Source: Alkalicoccus luteus (lineage in GTDB: Bacteria; Bacillota; Bacilli; Bacillales; Salisediminibacteriaceae). From it: DNA of 64,000 nucleotides. Below the pieces are notes generated by a model. It was not told where the DNA came from. It did not search any database and saw nothing but the letters and a program-made list of their open reading frames with translations. Positions 36,297 through 45,835 of the stretch are shown here, one piece after another (the stretch's first letter is position 1; each line of letters starts with the position of its first letter). The DNA lies in the NCBI RefSeq assembly GCF_012034335.1, contig NZ_JAATHJ010000002.1:1-64000 (forward strand), given 5' to 3'. Both the position numbers and the translations under genes were made by a program.

Positions 36297-37967
36297 TTAG
36301 GCTTCCATGATAATTGGCATAATCATTGGCCGGCGTTTTGTTTTTTCATACAAATAGCGGCTCAGCTGGTCCCGGACATGGCTTTTCAACTGGGACCATT
36401 CTGTCTGATTCTGCTCCATTGCTTCACCCAGAGATTTTTTCACAAGCGATTCTGCTTCATTAATCAATGCTTCCGACTCGCGGACGTATACAAATCCTCT
36501 GGAAATGATATCGGGACCTGAAAGGATTTCATTGTGCTTTTTATTAAGTGTGACAACGACAACCAGAATGCCGTCCTTTGAGAGCAGCCTTCTGTCCCGC
36601 AGCACAATGTTGCCAACATCGCCGACACCGAGACCATCGATCAGAACATGACCGGAAGGAACCTTAGGGCCCCGCTTACCTTTACGCTTTTGGAATTCGA
36701 CTGTCTCGCCTTTTTCCAGCAGGTAAATATTATCCGTCTCCACATGGACAGAAGCTGCAAGCTTCTGATGCGCATATTGCATACGATACTCGCCGCTGAC
36801 AGGAATAAAGTGCTGTGGCTTCACTACGTTCAGCATCAGCTTCAATTCTTCCTGGCTTGCATGGCCATTTGCGTGAATCTTTTTGGTTTTGCCATATACG
36901 ACATCTGCACCGGTACGTGAGATTAAATCAATCATTTGTGAAACGAGCTTTTCATTGCCCGGCTTCGGCATGGATGACATGATCATTCTGTCTTTGTTCT
37001 GAATTTTAAATAACGGGTGGGAGCCTTTGCCCATCTTCATCAGATCGCTCATTGGCTCTCCCTGTGTTCCTGTCGTCAGAACGACAAGCTCATCACGGTC
37101 CAGCGACTTTATTTCTTTTTTAGACACCAGCACGTCGTCATCATCTGTGAGATAGCCGAGTTCAAGTCCTAATTCGACCGCGCGCTCTATCGTTTTTCCG
37201 ACCACAGCTACTTTGCGCTCTTTATGGGCTGCAGCGTTCAGTACCTGTTGAATCCGGTGAAGATGTGTTGAATAAACAGAGACGATCAACGCCTGAGGAG
37301 CTTCATGAAATGCATCCTTAAGACCTTCAGCCACAATAGACTCGGATGGGGTATATCCGGGTACTTCAGCAGCGGAGCTGTCTGAGAGAAGACAAAGAAC
37401 CCCTTTTGAGCCTATTTCAGTAAGTTTGTCTATATCCATCGTCTGTCCATCGACAGGATTCTGGTCAAATTTGAAGTCTCCTGTATAAAGAATCGGACCT
37501 TGCGACGTGTGAATGACAATGCCAAGTGAATCAGGAATACTGTGGTTCGTCCTGAAAAAGCTGACAGGTGTCTTTGCAATACGGACCTTGGAGTCTGCAT
37601 GCACTTCATGAAATTTCGGCTTCTTTTTGAGCTTAATTTCATCGCATTCATCTTTTAACAGTGCGAGCGTAAACTTGGATCCGTAAACTGGCACTTTGAT
37701 CTCACGCAGCAGGTAAGCTGCAGCACCGATATGTTCTTCGTGCCCATGTGAAAGAATCAATGCCTGGACACGGTCTTTATTTTCAATAAGATAAGACATA
37801 TCCGGTATCACAATGTCTACTCCAAGCATGTCATCTTCCGGATGCATGCATCCGGCGTCAAGAATAAAAATGTTCTCATCCAGCTCTACCACGTAGAGGT
37901 TTTTCCCGGATTCTCCCAGCCCACCTAGGGCAAAGATTTTAATTTTGTCGGTCTGTTGATTTGCCAA
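36297..37967 (-). CDS. rnjB: Ribonuclease J (J2-type, RnjB position)
   Basis: A beta-CASP metallo-beta-lactamase RNase of 556 residues. It acts with RNase J1 in 5'-3' and endonucleolytic RNA decay. The zinc-binding region is [10 protein letters not shown] near residue 75; RNase J1 has HGHxDHxG, so the Glu in place of Asp fits the less active J2 subunit. [12 protein letters not shown] and YTGDFKFDQ follow, and the C-terminal oligomerisation domain ends the protein. The start codon is TTG, with AGGAGG 7 nt upstream. It has a long leader with a hairpin and its own promoter. It lies where ymfA (rnjB) is in B. subtilis. Confidence 0.95.
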   Translation of the reverse strand: MANQQTDKIKIFALGGLGESGKNLYVVELDENIFILDAGCMHPEDDMLGVDIVIPDMSYLIENKDRVQALILSHGHEEHIGAAAYLLREIKVPVYGSKFTLALLKDECDEIKLKKKPKFHEVHADSKVRIAKTPVSFFRTNHSIPDSLGIVIHTSQGPILYTGDFKFDQNPVDGQTMDIDKLTEIGSKGVLCLLSDSSAAEVPGYTPSESIVAEGLKDAFHEAPQALIVSVYSTHLHRIQQVLNAAAHKERKVAVVGKTIERAVELGLELGYLTDDDDVLVSKKEIKSLDRDELVVLTTGTQGEPMSDLMKMGKGSHPLFKIQNKDRMIMSSMPKPGNEKLVSQMIDLISRTGADVVYGKTKKIHANGHASQEELKLMLNVVKPQHFIPVSGEYRMQYAHQKLAASVHVETDNIYLLEKGETVEFQKRKGKRGPKVPSGHVLIDGLGVGDVGNIVLRDRRLLSKDGILVVVVTLNKKHNEILSGPDIISRGFVYVRESEALINEAESLVKKSLGEAMEQNQTEWSQLKSHVRDQLSRYLYEKTKRRPMIMPIIMEA

Positions 37968-38323
37968 ATTAATTCCTCCTGTAACTAAAGTTCAACTGTG
38001 TAGATGTTCATTATTCAGTAAATGCGACAGCAGGCGCTTAGGCGCGGAAAAAATGATCACCGGTCCACCAGAAAGAACGTCTGTCTCCTCAGACGTTCTC
38101 TGGACATGCACTGTTTCCACATTCATTTTTATCTGCTGACCAAGCCGATCTGAACCTCTTTCATAAGTATACATGAACGAGGCGCAGGTTCACAAGCTGG
38201 ACTTCCAGTTTATACGCCTGCAGCGCTCAAATCACTTGATGACTATGCTGCCAATCCAATATTGGCGCCTGCCTTATCAATGAAGATGTCACAGATCGGT
38301 AAACTGCCTATCATCAATGCAGA
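37968..38323. other. Intergenic region between dapA and rnjB, with a long rnjB leader
   Basis: From the promoter at 38166-38195 the rnjB message would have a leader of about 190 nt. It contains a perfect 10-bp hairpin (38074-38083 with 38090-38099) whose 6-nt loop reads AGGAGA on the RNA. A 60-codon open frame at 37992-38174 has its ATG inside the -10 element and is not supported. From 38196 to 38323 I see nothing. Confidence 0.55.
38166..38195 (-). promoter_or_regulatory. Sigma-A promoter of rnjB
   Basis: Minus strand TTGTGA, 18-bp spacer, TATACT. Confidence 0.65.
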
Positions 38324-38359
38324 ATAAAAAAAGAAGCCTGCACCAAGGGGCAGGCTTCT
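38324..38359 (-). terminator. Terminator of dapG-dapA
   Basis: 10-bp stem AGAAGCCTGC/GCAGGCTTCT with an 8-nt loop, then seven T on the minus strand. Confidence 0.9.
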
Positions 38360-38384
38360 GATGCTGTTTGATAGTGACGGCTCG

Positions 38385-39278
38385 TTAACTGGAAAATCTG
38401 CTCATACTGGAAACATCTTGAAGCGCACGCTGCACGAGCGCCCTTTCAGTTTCATCAAGCGCCACAAGCGGCAGCCTGACCCCTCCGGTGTCGAAGCCCT
38501 GCATGCTTAACGCTGTCTTCAACGGTGAAGGGCTTGGTGCTATAAACATTGCTTTCATGAATGGCACCAGCTTCTGATGCATCGATGCAGCCTGTTCTGG
38601 TCTGCCTTCTCTGTAATGCGCGATCATTTCCTGCATTTCACGTCCTATAATATGACTGGATACCGAAACAATTCCATCTGCCCCAACTGCTACAGAAGGA
38701 AGCGTCAGGCTGTCATCACCGGAATAGACTGAGAAATTGGCTGGAGTTCCTGCTACCAGCGCTGTAAGCTGATCAAGGTTTCCACTGGCTTCTTTAACAG
38801 CCGTAATATTCGGTATTTCTGAGAGAGCAATCACTGTTTCAGGAAGCAGGTTCACCATCGTTCTCCCAGGAACGTTGTAAATCATAACCGGAATATTTAC
38901 TTTTTCAGCGATCGTTTTAAAATGCTCAAACATCCCTTGCTGGGAAGGTTTATTGTAATACGGCGCTACCAGCATAATGCCGTCCGCTCCATCCTTCTCT
39001 GCCTGGATAGACAATTCGGCTGTTGCACGTGTGTCGTTCATTCCGGTTCCTGCTATTACCGGAATTCTTCCGTTCGCAGCTTTTACTGTTTCACGGTAAA
39101 GCTCTGCTTTTTCTTTCATGCTGAGCGTGGCGGATTCACCTGTCGTTCCTCCGCTGATTACAGCTTCTGTTCCGCGCTCAATTAACAGATCAACAAGGGG
39201 TCCTAGCTGATCAAAATCGACAGCACCCTGATGATTAAATGGTGTAATCATTGCTGTTACGACATTTCCCAGTTTCAT
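38385..39278 (-). CDS. dapA: 4-hydroxy-tetrahydrodipicolinate synthase
   Basis: Condenses pyruvate with aspartate semialdehyde, the first committed step to diaminopimelate and lysine. The 297-residue TIM-barrel protein has GGTTGESATLS near residue 42, YNVPGRTMVNL with the conserved Tyr (about 134), and the Schiff-base lysine in AVKEASGNL (about 162). It is 36 bp after dapG and follows asd, so three consecutive steps of the pathway are clustered. In spore formers its product also feeds dipicolinate through SpoVFA/SpoVFB, which are missing upstream of asd here. AGGAGG precedes the start. Confidence 0.97.
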   Translation of the reverse strand: MKLGNVVTAMITPFNHQGAVDFDQLGPLVDLLIERGTEAVISGGTTGESATLSMKEKAELYRETVKAANGRIPVIAGTGMNDTRATAELSIQAEKDGADGIMLVAPYYNKPSQQGMFEHFKTIAEKVNIPVMIYNVPGRTMVNLLPETVIALSEIPNITAVKEASGNLDQLTALVAGTPANFSVYSGDDSLTLPSVAVGADGIVSVSSHIIGREMQEMIAHYREGRPEQAASMHQKLVPFMKAMFIAPSPSPLKTALSMQGFDTGGVRLPLVALDETERALVQRALQDVSSMSRFSS

Positions 39279-39314
39279 CTGTCATCCTCCTCTTTTCAGC
39301 CTGAAGCAGTGAAT

Positions 39315-40517
39315 TTATTCACCAATTAAAAAACTGTCATGAAGTATGTTCACGGCCTCTGGCATTTGCGGGCTGCTTACAAGCACCCATATGGTTGTAT
39401 GTGAATCTGCTGACTGCAAAACCCTTATTTCCCTCTGCTCCAGCGCTGAGACAATTTTAGCAGCAATTCCAGGCACTCCACTCATGCCTCCGCCGACAAC
39501 AGCCACTTTCGCACAATCGTCCGTCCATGTTACGTCATGAGGCAGATCTTGTAAAGAGTCGAGAGCCTCAGTAAGCTTCCCGGAAGGAATCGTAAAAGTC
39601 GCAAAATCCGGATGAATGGAAATAAAGTCTACAGATATTCCTGCTTCAGCCATCGCTGTGAAGACATCCCCTTTAGGTTCGGGTCCGGATGCTTTAATCT
39701 GGCAAACGTGATCTTTGTGGGTTACAGCCGTAACCGGCCTTTCTTTCAAATCCTGACCAGCCGCCCCGTCAACTGAAGAGCGGATCATCGTGCCGGGTCC
39801 ATCTTCTGAGAATGCTCGGATACGAAGAGGAATTTCAGCCTGCATGGCAATTTCCACTGCTCTCGGATGAATGACTTTTGCACCTTGATAGGCCATGTTG
39901 CTTACTTCCGCATATGTAACTGCTTTAAGCGGCATTGCCCTGCCGGCTATTCGTGGATCAGCCGTCATAATACCTGCTACATCAGTAAATATGTCTACCA
40001 AATCTGCCTTTAATGCTGCGCCCAGAGCAGTTGCTGATGTATCGGATCCGCCTCTGCCAAGCGTTGCCGTCGTTCCTTTAGGGGTTTGCCCCTGAAATCC
40101 AGTGACGACAATCACATCCATTTCTTCCAATGCTGTTTCCAGCGCCGCTGTCTGCATCTCTGTTATGCGCGCATCGCCGTAAACTTCATTTGTACGAAAC
40201 CCTGCTTCGGCTCCGTTCATAGCTCCAGCCTTAATGCCTTTACGCTGCAGCAGCGCCGAAAAAGCCACCGACGATATTGTCTCCCCGCAAGCCATCAGCA
40301 TATCCAGCTCTTTTGCCGAAACAACCGGAGTGGCGCCGCCGGCGAGCGTTAACAGCGTATCGGTCGCGTACGGGTCACCGCTTCTGCCGATTGCAGAAAC
40401 GACTGCGACAACTTTGTATCCATTTTGCAATGCGTCAGAAATATGTGCTGCGCACTGCTCTCTTTTTGCTTCCGTCTGAAGGGAAGAACCGCCAAATTTT
40501 TGAACGATTAATTTCAT
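39315..40517 (-). CDS. dapG: Aspartokinase I (DapG type)
   Basis: Phosphorylates aspartate at the start of the lysine, threonine and methionine pathways. The 400 residues begin with the kinase signature IVQKFGGSSL and carry ATLGRGGSDTSATALG, with two ACT domains at the C terminus (VDFISIHPD and VVGGGMSGVPGIAAK). DapG of B. subtilis is inhibited by diaminopimelate. The open frame extends upstream, but the promoter's -10 lies at 40536-40541, so ATG 40517 is the likely start; this leaves a leader of only about 12 nt with a weak GGTGAT site. It is followed by dapA. Confidence 0.95.
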   Translation of the reverse strand: MKLIVQKFGGSSLQTEAKREQCAAHISDALQNGYKVVAVVSAIGRSGDPYATDTLLTLAGGATPVVSAKELDMLMACGETISSVAFSALLQRKGIKAGAMNGAEAGFRTNEVYGDARITEMQTAALETALEEMDVIVVTGFQGQTPKGTTATLGRGGSDTSATALGAALKADLVDIFTDVAGIMTADPRIAGRAMPLKAVTYAEVSNMAYQGAKVIHPRAVEIAMQAEIPLRIRAFSEDGPGTMIRSSVDGAAGQDLKERPVTAVTHKDHVCQIKASGPEPKGDVFTAMAEAGISVDFISIHPDFATFTIPSGKLTEALDSLQDLPHDVTWTDDCAKVAVVGGGMSGVPGIAAKIVSALEQREIRVLQSADSHTTIWVLVSSPQMPEAVNILHDSFLIGE

Positions 40518-40535
40518 ATATGCATCACCATCTTC

Positions 40536-40564
40536 ATTATAATCCTGCATGTGCCAGGCTACAA
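40536..40564 (-). promoter_or_regulatory. Sigma-A promoter of dapG-dapA
   Basis: Minus strand TTGTAG, 17-bp spacer, TATAAT. It lies very close to the dapG start, predicting a leader of about 12 nt. Confidence 0.6.
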
Positions 40565-40612
40565 GCGAAGAAATGTAAAACGCAGTTCACGCGGTATTTC
40601 CAATCGCCCCAA

Positions 40613-40643
40613 TAAAAAATCCCGGCACTCAGCTGGCCGGGAT
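40613..40643 (-). terminator. Terminator of asd
   Basis: ATCCCGGC/GCCGGGAT stem with a 9-nt loop, then TTTTTTATT on the minus strand. Confidence 0.85.
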
Positions 40644-40653
40644 TTAACAAAGT

Positions 40654-41700
40654 TTATTTTAACAATCCTTTTTGGATCAGAGAAAAAGCGATTTGCACAG
40701 AATTGAGGGCCGCGCCTTTCAAAAGATTATCTGCGACAATCCACAAGTGGAATCCTTTTGGATTATCAAGATCCTGTCTGATACGACCGACAAAGATATC
40801 GTCTTTCCCTTTTGCATCAGCTGCAAGTGGATAGAGCTGACTGGACGGGTCATCCTGCAGCGTGATTCCAGGAGCTTCGCGCATAAGATCTTTTAATTTA
40901 TCAACTGTTAACCCTTCCTGCTCCGTTTCAATGTAAACTGACTCGGAGTGTCCCGTTTCAACAGGCAGCCGGACACACGTTGCAGCAACATGCATCGATG
41001 GCTCCTCCATGATTTTTTTCGTTTCATTAATCATCTTCATTTCTTCAAAAGTAAATCCGTTATCTGTAAAGACATCGATTTGGGGCACAGCGTTAAACGC
41101 AATTTGATAGTGCTTTTTATCTCCTGAAACAGGAAGCACTTTCGGATCGATTTCTTGATCGTCAAGAATTTGTCTCGACTGCTCGTACATTTCATCTACT
41201 GCGTCGGCACCCGCACCGGAAACTGCCTGATAAGTGGACACCACCAGCTTATTCATGCCGTAAGCCCGGCGGACAGGCTCTAACGCTGCTACCATTTGAA
41301 TGGTGGAACAGTTTGGATTGGCAATGATTCCGTTATGCTTATCAAGTGCATGCTCGTTAACTTCAGGAACTACGAGCGGAACATTTTCATCCATACGGAA
41401 TGCACTGGTATTGTCCACGACAATCGCTCCGCGTTTCACTGCTTCATGCGCCAACGCCTTCGAGACTGAACCACCTGCTGAAAACAGTGCCAGCTGAACA
41501 CCCTCAAATGACTCAGGCTTTGCTTCTTCAATCGTAATATCCGTTCCTCTGAACGTCTTGACTTTTCCAGCTGAGCGGCTGGATGATAAAAGCTTTAATT
41601 CATTAACCGGAAAATCGAGCCGGTCGAGTGTTTTAAGCATTTGTTCACCAACTGCTCCTGTTGCACCTACTACTGCTACGTTAAATGTTTGCTGAGTCAT
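40654..41700 (-). CDS. asd: Aspartate-semialdehyde dehydrogenase
   Basis: Reduces aspartyl phosphate to aspartate semialdehyde with NADPH, the branch point toward lysine/diaminopimelate and threonine. The 348 residues begin with the dinucleotide motif VVGATGAVGEQ. The catalytic Cys is in ANPNCSTIQM near residue 130, and a conserved His/Arg segment is ATCVRLPVETGHSE. GGAGGGG precedes the start. It lies upstream of dapG but has its own terminator. In B. subtilis spoVFA and spoVFB lie between ymxH and asd; here mlpA is the direct upstream neighbour. Confidence 0.97.
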   Translation of the reverse strand: MTQQTFNVAVVGATGAVGEQMLKTLDRLDFPVNELKLLSSSRSAGKVKTFRGTDITIEEAKPESFEGVQLALFSAGGSVSKALAHEAVKRGAIVVDNTSAFRMDENVPLVVPEVNEHALDKHNGIIANPNCSTIQMVAALEPVRRAYGMNKLVVSTYQAVSGAGADAVDEMYEQSRQILDDQEIDPKVLPVSGDKKHYQIAFNAVPQIDVFTDNGFTFEEMKMINETKKIMEEPSMHVAATCVRLPVETGHSESVYIETEQEGLTVDKLKDLMREAPGITLQDDPSSQLYPLAADAKGKDDIFVGRIRQDLDNPKGFHLWIVADNLLKGAALNSVQIAFSLIQKGLLK

Positions 41701-41823
41701 ATAAACCCCTCCGTCAATTTAATCACTATCTAATCACATCACTCTAATAGTTTAGCAGCCCCTCTCAGACTCTGCACATGCGAATACAGTGGATGAGACA
41801 GCTTTATTAAGCATCAGAGGCTG

Positions 41824-43080
41824 TCAGCATTCAACAGCGGTACGATTTCGCAGGGAGGCGGGCAGGGAGCCCGCTGTACTGACGAGAGACACCGCTGGAT
41901 TGTCATGTAAAATCAAACGAGCTGTATATTGGATGGCATGCATGGAAACTGCATCAATCGCTTCTACCATCTCATCGATCGGCAAGCTTCTTCCGAGGAA
42001 TAATTCATTTTTAGCATTGCGGTTCATGCGGCTGCTGGAGCTCTCAAGGCTTAACAGCAGATTGCCTTTAAGCTGTTCCTTGGCATTCGTCAGTTCTTTT
42101 TCTGTCAGCCCATTTTCCTTCACATCATTGGTCACCCGCTTGATGATATCGACTGTTTCATCCAGATGTTTTTCGTGCGTACCTGCATAGATTGTGAGAA
42201 GTCCTGTATCCCGGAACGCTTCATGCATCGAATAGACTGCATAAGCAAGTCCGCGCTCTTCGCGAATTTCCTGAAAAAGGCGGCTGCTCATGTTACCTCC
42301 AAGCACATTATTTAAAAGAACAGCGCTGTAAATCGTATCGTCGGTTAGCGAGACTCCCTCGTATCCGAAGCAGAGATGCGCCTGCTCCGTTTTTTTCTTT
42401 TTTGTTAACACGTTACCTTGAAATACAGGCTTCTCCAACTGCAGCGGCTCTCCGTCGTGTGCAGAGGATGTAAACGCATCTGATACTTGGTCTACAAGCT
42501 CATCTGTAAAATTACCGGCTATCGAAATGACAAGCCGCTCCCCGCCATAATGTCGTTTCATAAAATCTCTGAGACGGCTCTCGTTAAAGGAAATGAGCGT
42601 TTCCTCTGTACCCAGAATCGGTGCTGCAATAGGATGTCTTCCGAAAGCTGCTTCTGCAAGCATTTCATGCACGAGATCATCCGGTGTATCGTCATACATG
42701 TGAATCTCTTCCAGTACGACCTGCTTCTCTTTTTCCATTTCTCCGGCATCAAACCGGCTTTCAAAGAACATTTCTGTTAAAAGTGCAACAGCACTGGCCG
42801 CATGCGTATCCAGGACTTTAGCATAGTAAGCTGTGTATTCTTTCGAGGTCATTGCGTTGACATATCCACCCATGGCATCAAATGCCTCAGCGATTTCAGA
42901 GGCCGTTTTTTGCTTTGTGCCCTTGAAAAGCATATGTTCAATAAAATGGGCAGAGCCGTTTTCTTCAGGCTGTTCAAACCTGGAACCAGTGCTGACCCAA
43001 ATTCCAGCCGATACCGACCGGATGGACGTGTCTTTCTCCAGTACCAGCCTTACATTGTTTGAAAGCGTCCGTTTTTCCAT
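41824..43080 (-). CDS. mlpA: M16 family zinc peptidase MlpA
   Basis: An insulinase-type peptidase of 418 residues related to mitochondrial processing peptidase. The zinc motif HFIEHMLFKG (HxxEH) lies near residue 47, with the downstream Glu in EKEKQVVLEEIHMY. The C-terminal M16 half has GGNMSSRLFQEIREERGLAY. Its substrate is unknown; in B. subtilis MlpA is linked to control of extracellular protease production. The start at 43080 is used because GGAGG is 10 nt upstream, while an ATG three codons earlier overlaps it. It follows pnp as in B. subtilis, but ylxY is missing between them. Confidence 0.93.
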   Translation of the reverse strand: MEKRTLSNNVRLVLEKDTSIRSVSAGIWVSTGSRFEQPEENGSAHFIEHMLFKGTKQKTASEIAEAFDAMGGYVNAMTSKEYTAYYAKVLDTHAASAVALLTEMFFESRFDAGEMEKEKQVVLEEIHMYDDTPDDLVHEMLAEAAFGRHPIAAPILGTEETLISFNESRLRDFMKRHYGGERLVISIAGNFTDELVDQVSDAFTSSAHDGEPLQLEKPVFQGNVLTKKKKTEQAHLCFGYEGVSLTDDTIYSAVLLNNVLGGNMSSRLFQEIREERGLAYAVYSMHEAFRDTGLLTIYAGTHEKHLDETVDIIKRVTNDVKENGLTEKELTNAKEQLKGNLLLSLESSSSRMNRNAKNELFLGRSLPIDEMVEAIDAVSMHAIQYTARLILHDNPAVSLVSTAGSLPASLRNRTAVEC

Positions 43081-43110
43081 TGAAACCATTCCTCCAGCCT
43101 AATAATAACC

Positions 43111-43143
43111 GAAAGCCCGCCGGAAGCTGTGCTCCCAGCGGGC
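43111..43143 (-). terminator. Possible terminator after pnp
   Basis: GCCCGC/GCGGGC stem extended by weaker pairs, then CTTTCGGTT on the minus strand; the T-run is interrupted. Confidence 0.45.
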
Positions 43144-43161
43144 CGGCCCGGCTATAGATAC

Positions 43162-45252
43162 TTATTTATCAAGCATTGCTTTGCGGGAGAGATTCACTCT
43201 TCCCTGATTGTCGATCTCAGTGACTTTTACCATCACTTCATCACCAAGTTCCAGAATGTCCTCTACTTTATTGACTCGCTCGTGTGCAAGCTGCGAAATA
43301 TGCACCAGCCCGTCTTTCCCTTTAAAGAGTTCAACGAATGCACCGAACTTCTCAATTCGCTTTACTTTGCCGAGGTATGTCTGACCAACCTCTACATCGC
43401 GGACGAGGTCTTCGATTGTCTTTTTTGCTCTTTCGTTTGCAGCAGCATCCGTAGAAGCAATATAGACTGTTCCATCCTGTTCAATATCAATCTTCACGCC
43501 GGTTTCATCTATGATCTGATTGATCGTTTTGCCGCTCGGCCCAATGACGTCACGAATTTTGTTTGGATTGATAGACATCATCATAATCTTAGGAGCGTAT
43601 TCGCTTAAATCGGTGCGCGGAGCCGGGATGGCTTCCATCATATTAGAGAGAATTTTCATTCGCCCTTGTTGAGCTTGAGCAAGTGCTTCCTGAAGCACCT
43701 GCTTATCGATACCGTCAATTTTAATATCCATCTGCAGAGCTGTTACTCCGTCTTTCGTACCGGCAACTTTAAAGTCCATATCACCGAGTGCGTCTTCCAT
43801 ACCCTGGATGTCAGTAAGAACCTGAACGGAATCCTCATGCTTGACAAGTCCCATCGCGATTCCGGCGACCGGCGCTTTAATCGGAACTCCGGCTGCCATC
43901 ATCGCAAGCGTGCTTGCGCAGATACTCGCCTGTGAAGTCGAACCATTGGACTCCAGTACTTCCGACACAAGACGGATCGTATACGGGAATTCTTTCTCAG
44001 ATGGAATTACCTTCTCCAATGCACGCTCCCCAAGGGCACCATGGCCAATTTCACGTCGTCCCGGACCGCGGATAGGACCCGTTTCTCCGACGCTGAAGAG
44101 CGGGAAGTTGTAATGATGCATAAATCGTTTGGACTCCTCAATACCAAGTCCGTCAAGTACCTGAACGTCGCCGAGAGCCCCAAGTGTACAGACGCTGAGA
44201 GCCTGCGTCTGGCCACGGGTAAACAGACCGGAACCGTGCGTTCGCTGCAGTATATCAATTTCAGATGCAAGCGGACGGATTTCATCAACTTTTCGGCCGT
44301 CTGGGCGAATTCCTTTTTCAGTAATGAGCCTGCGCACAGTTTCTTTTAACAGCATATCCAAAATCTGCTTTACTTCCCCGGTGCGATCTTCCCCATCATC
44401 TTCCGGCATAAACTGTTCGAGAATCTCATCATACGCTTGTTTCACAGCAGTGTCCCGATCCTGTTTGTCAACGACAGTCGCAGCCTCCTCAATCAAGCTG
44501 CCTGAAGCTTCGCGAACTTGTTGCACAAGTTCTTCATCATGCTTCAACAGCTTTACATCCATCTTGGAGGATGCGACTTCCTGCGCTATTTCTTCCTGAA
44601 AAGCAACGAGGCGCTTGATTTCTTCATGCCCGAATAAAATTGCATCCAGCATGACATCTTCTGAAACTTCGTCAGCTCCAGCTTCTACCATATTAATTGC
44701 ATCTTTAGTACCTGCAACAATTAAATTAATATCGCTTTTCTCCATTTGATCAGTCGTCGGATTAATGAGAAATTCGCCATTTACGCGTCCGACAGTTACA
44801 CCTGCGATCGGTCCGGCGAATGGAATATCCGAAACAGACAGCGCCAGACTCGACCCTACCATTGCAGCCATCTCCGGAGAACAGTTCTGGTCATTACTCA
44901 TGACAATGCTGATCACCTGAACATCGTTACGGAACCCATCCGGAAACAACGGCCGGATCGGACGGTCGATCAGTCTGGAAGTGAGGACTGCGTGATCGCT
45001 CGGACGGCCTTCCCGCTTAATAAATCCGCCGGGAATTTTTCCGGCTGAGTAAAGTCTTTCTTCATAGTTAACAGTAAGCGGAAAGAAAGGAAGATCTTTT
45101 GGTTCCTTTGATGCTGTAGCAGTAGATAATACTGTCGTATCTCCGTAACGTACCATCACTGCCCCGTTCGCCTGCTTGGCGAATTGGCCGTATTCTACAG
45201 TTAATTCACGGCCGGCCCATTCTGTCTTAAACACTTTCTTTTCTGTGGCCAT
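43162..45252 (-). CDS. pnp: Polynucleotide phosphorylase
   Basis: A phosphorolytic 3'-5' exoribonuclease, trimeric and part of the RNA decay machinery. The 696 residues show two RNase PH domains ([28 protein letters not shown]-like [12 protein letters not shown] near residue 400), a KH domain ([16 protein letters not shown], about 560), and a C-terminal S1 domain ([20 protein letters not shown]). The open frame extends 31 codons upstream, but ATG 45252 with GGAGGAG gives the family start MATEKKVF. It has its own promoter behind the rpsO terminator. RNase Y, RNase J2 and Hfq are also encoded in this window. Confidence 0.98.
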   Translation of the reverse strand: MATEKKVFKTEWAGRELTVEYGQFAKQANGAVMVRYGDTTVLSTATASKEPKDLPFFPLTVNYEERLYSAGKIPGGFIKREGRPSDHAVLTSRLIDRPIRPLFPDGFRNDVQVISIVMSNDQNCSPEMAAMVGSSLALSVSDIPFAGPIAGVTVGRVNGEFLINPTTDQMEKSDINLIVAGTKDAINMVEAGADEVSEDVMLDAILFGHEEIKRLVAFQEEIAQEVASSKMDVKLLKHDEELVQQVREASGSLIEEAATVVDKQDRDTAVKQAYDEILEQFMPEDDGEDRTGEVKQILDMLLKETVRRLITEKGIRPDGRKVDEIRPLASEIDILQRTHGSGLFTRGQTQALSVCTLGALGDVQVLDGLGIEESKRFMHHYNFPLFSVGETGPIRGPGRREIGHGALGERALEKVIPSEKEFPYTIRLVSEVLESNGSTSQASICASTLAMMAAGVPIKAPVAGIAMGLVKHEDSVQVLTDIQGMEDALGDMDFKVAGTKDGVTALQMDIKIDGIDKQVLQEALAQAQQGRMKILSNMMEAIPAPRTDLSEYAPKIMMMSINPNKIRDVIGPSGKTINQIIDETGVKIDIEQDGTVYIASTDAAANERAKKTIEDLVRDVEVGQTYLGKVKRIEKFGAFVELFKGKDGLVHISQLAHERVNKVEDILELGDEVMVKVTEIDNQGRVNLSRKAMLDK

Positions 45253-45340
45253 ATAATAAATCTCCTCCCGCCTGCATGATGCAGGTTTCATGTTCAGTTT
45301 ATGTAAAAGGTAAAAGCGTACGTTCTTTAATTCCTCATTC

Positions 45341-45369
45341 ATCATATCAAATATTGAGCACCGTGAAAA
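45341..45369 (-). promoter_or_regulatory. Sigma-A promoter of pnp
   Basis: Minus strand TTTTCA, 17-bp spacer, TATGAT, with a leader of about 80 nt. Confidence 0.65.
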
Positions 45370-45393
45370 GCTGACAGTACTGCTTTAAGCACA

Positions 45394-45423
45394 ATAAAAA
45401 AGAGCGGGAGAGACTCCCGCTCT
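45394..45423 (-). terminator. Terminator of rpsO
   Basis: Perfect 10-bp stem AGAGCGGGAG/CTCCCGCTCT with a 3-nt loop, then TTTTTATT on the minus strand. Confidence 0.9.
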
Positions 45424-45430
45424 GACCGTC

Positions 45431-45700
45431 TTATCGACGAAGACCAAGCTTATCAACCAAAGCACGGTAACGGGTAACGTCTTTCTTACGAAGATACGTA
45501 AGAAGGTTACGGCGCTGACCTACCATCTTCAGCAGTCCACGACGGGAATGATGATCCTTCTTGTGGGTACGAAGATGCTCGTTAAGTGTGTTGATCTGTT
45601 CTGTAAGGATAGCTACCTGAACCTCTGGGGAACCGGTGTCGTTTTCATGTGTCTTATACTCAGTAATAAGCTCATTTTTACGCTCTTGAGTCAATGCCAT
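45431..45700 (-). CDS. rpsO: 30S ribosomal protein S15
   Basis: A primary 16S rRNA-binding protein of the small-subunit platform. The 89 residues starting [12 protein letters not shown] match the S15 family, including [26 protein letters not shown] ([10 protein letters not shown] near residue 55). The longer open frame upstream is leader sequence. AGGAGGTGG lies 6 nt before the ATG. It has its own promoter just after ribF and a strong terminator, so it can be made apart from the infB operon. S15 often represses its own translation by binding its leader. Confidence 0.98.
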   Translation of the reverse strand: MALTQERKNELITEYKTHENDTGSPEVQVAILTEQINTLNEHLRTHKKDHHSRRGLLKMVGQRRNLLTYLRKKDVTRYRALVDKLGLRR

Positions 45701-45783
45701 CCAAATCCACCTCCTGAAACTTTTTTTAATCGCCTGCAGCCCAGCGTACGTCGGTGAATCGAAGCGCCGCGCTGTGGTTCGAC
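45701..45783 (-). promoter_or_regulatory. rpsO leader, possible S15 autoregulatory RNA
   Basis: About 80 nt of GC-rich leader between the promoter and the rpsO ribosome site, with several short self-complementary blocks (for example CAGCG, GCGCTT, CTGGGCTGCAGG). S15-binding leaders are known in Geobacillus and other bacteria. I cannot fold it reliably by eye, so this is a location-based suggestion. Confidence 0.35.
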
Positions 45784-45789
45784 TCATTT

Positions 45790-45818
45790 AATATACATGA
45801 CTTGCTCTGCTGATGCAA
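45790..45818 (-). promoter_or_regulatory. Sigma-A promoter of rpsO
   Basis: Minus strand TTGCAT, 17-bp spacer, TATATT, beginning about 18 bp after the ribF stop. Confidence 0.55.
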
Positions 45819-45835
45819 GGGAAGATCGTAAATTT

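Noticed and set aside
37992-38174. 60-codon minus-strand open frame upstream of rnjB
   Set aside because: Its ATG lies within the -10 region of the rnjB promoter, so it would not be transcribed intact; no homology recognised.
40518-40653. Lysine riboswitch before the dapG-dapA operon
   Set aside because: The gap between the asd terminator and dapG is far too short for a lysine riboswitch.
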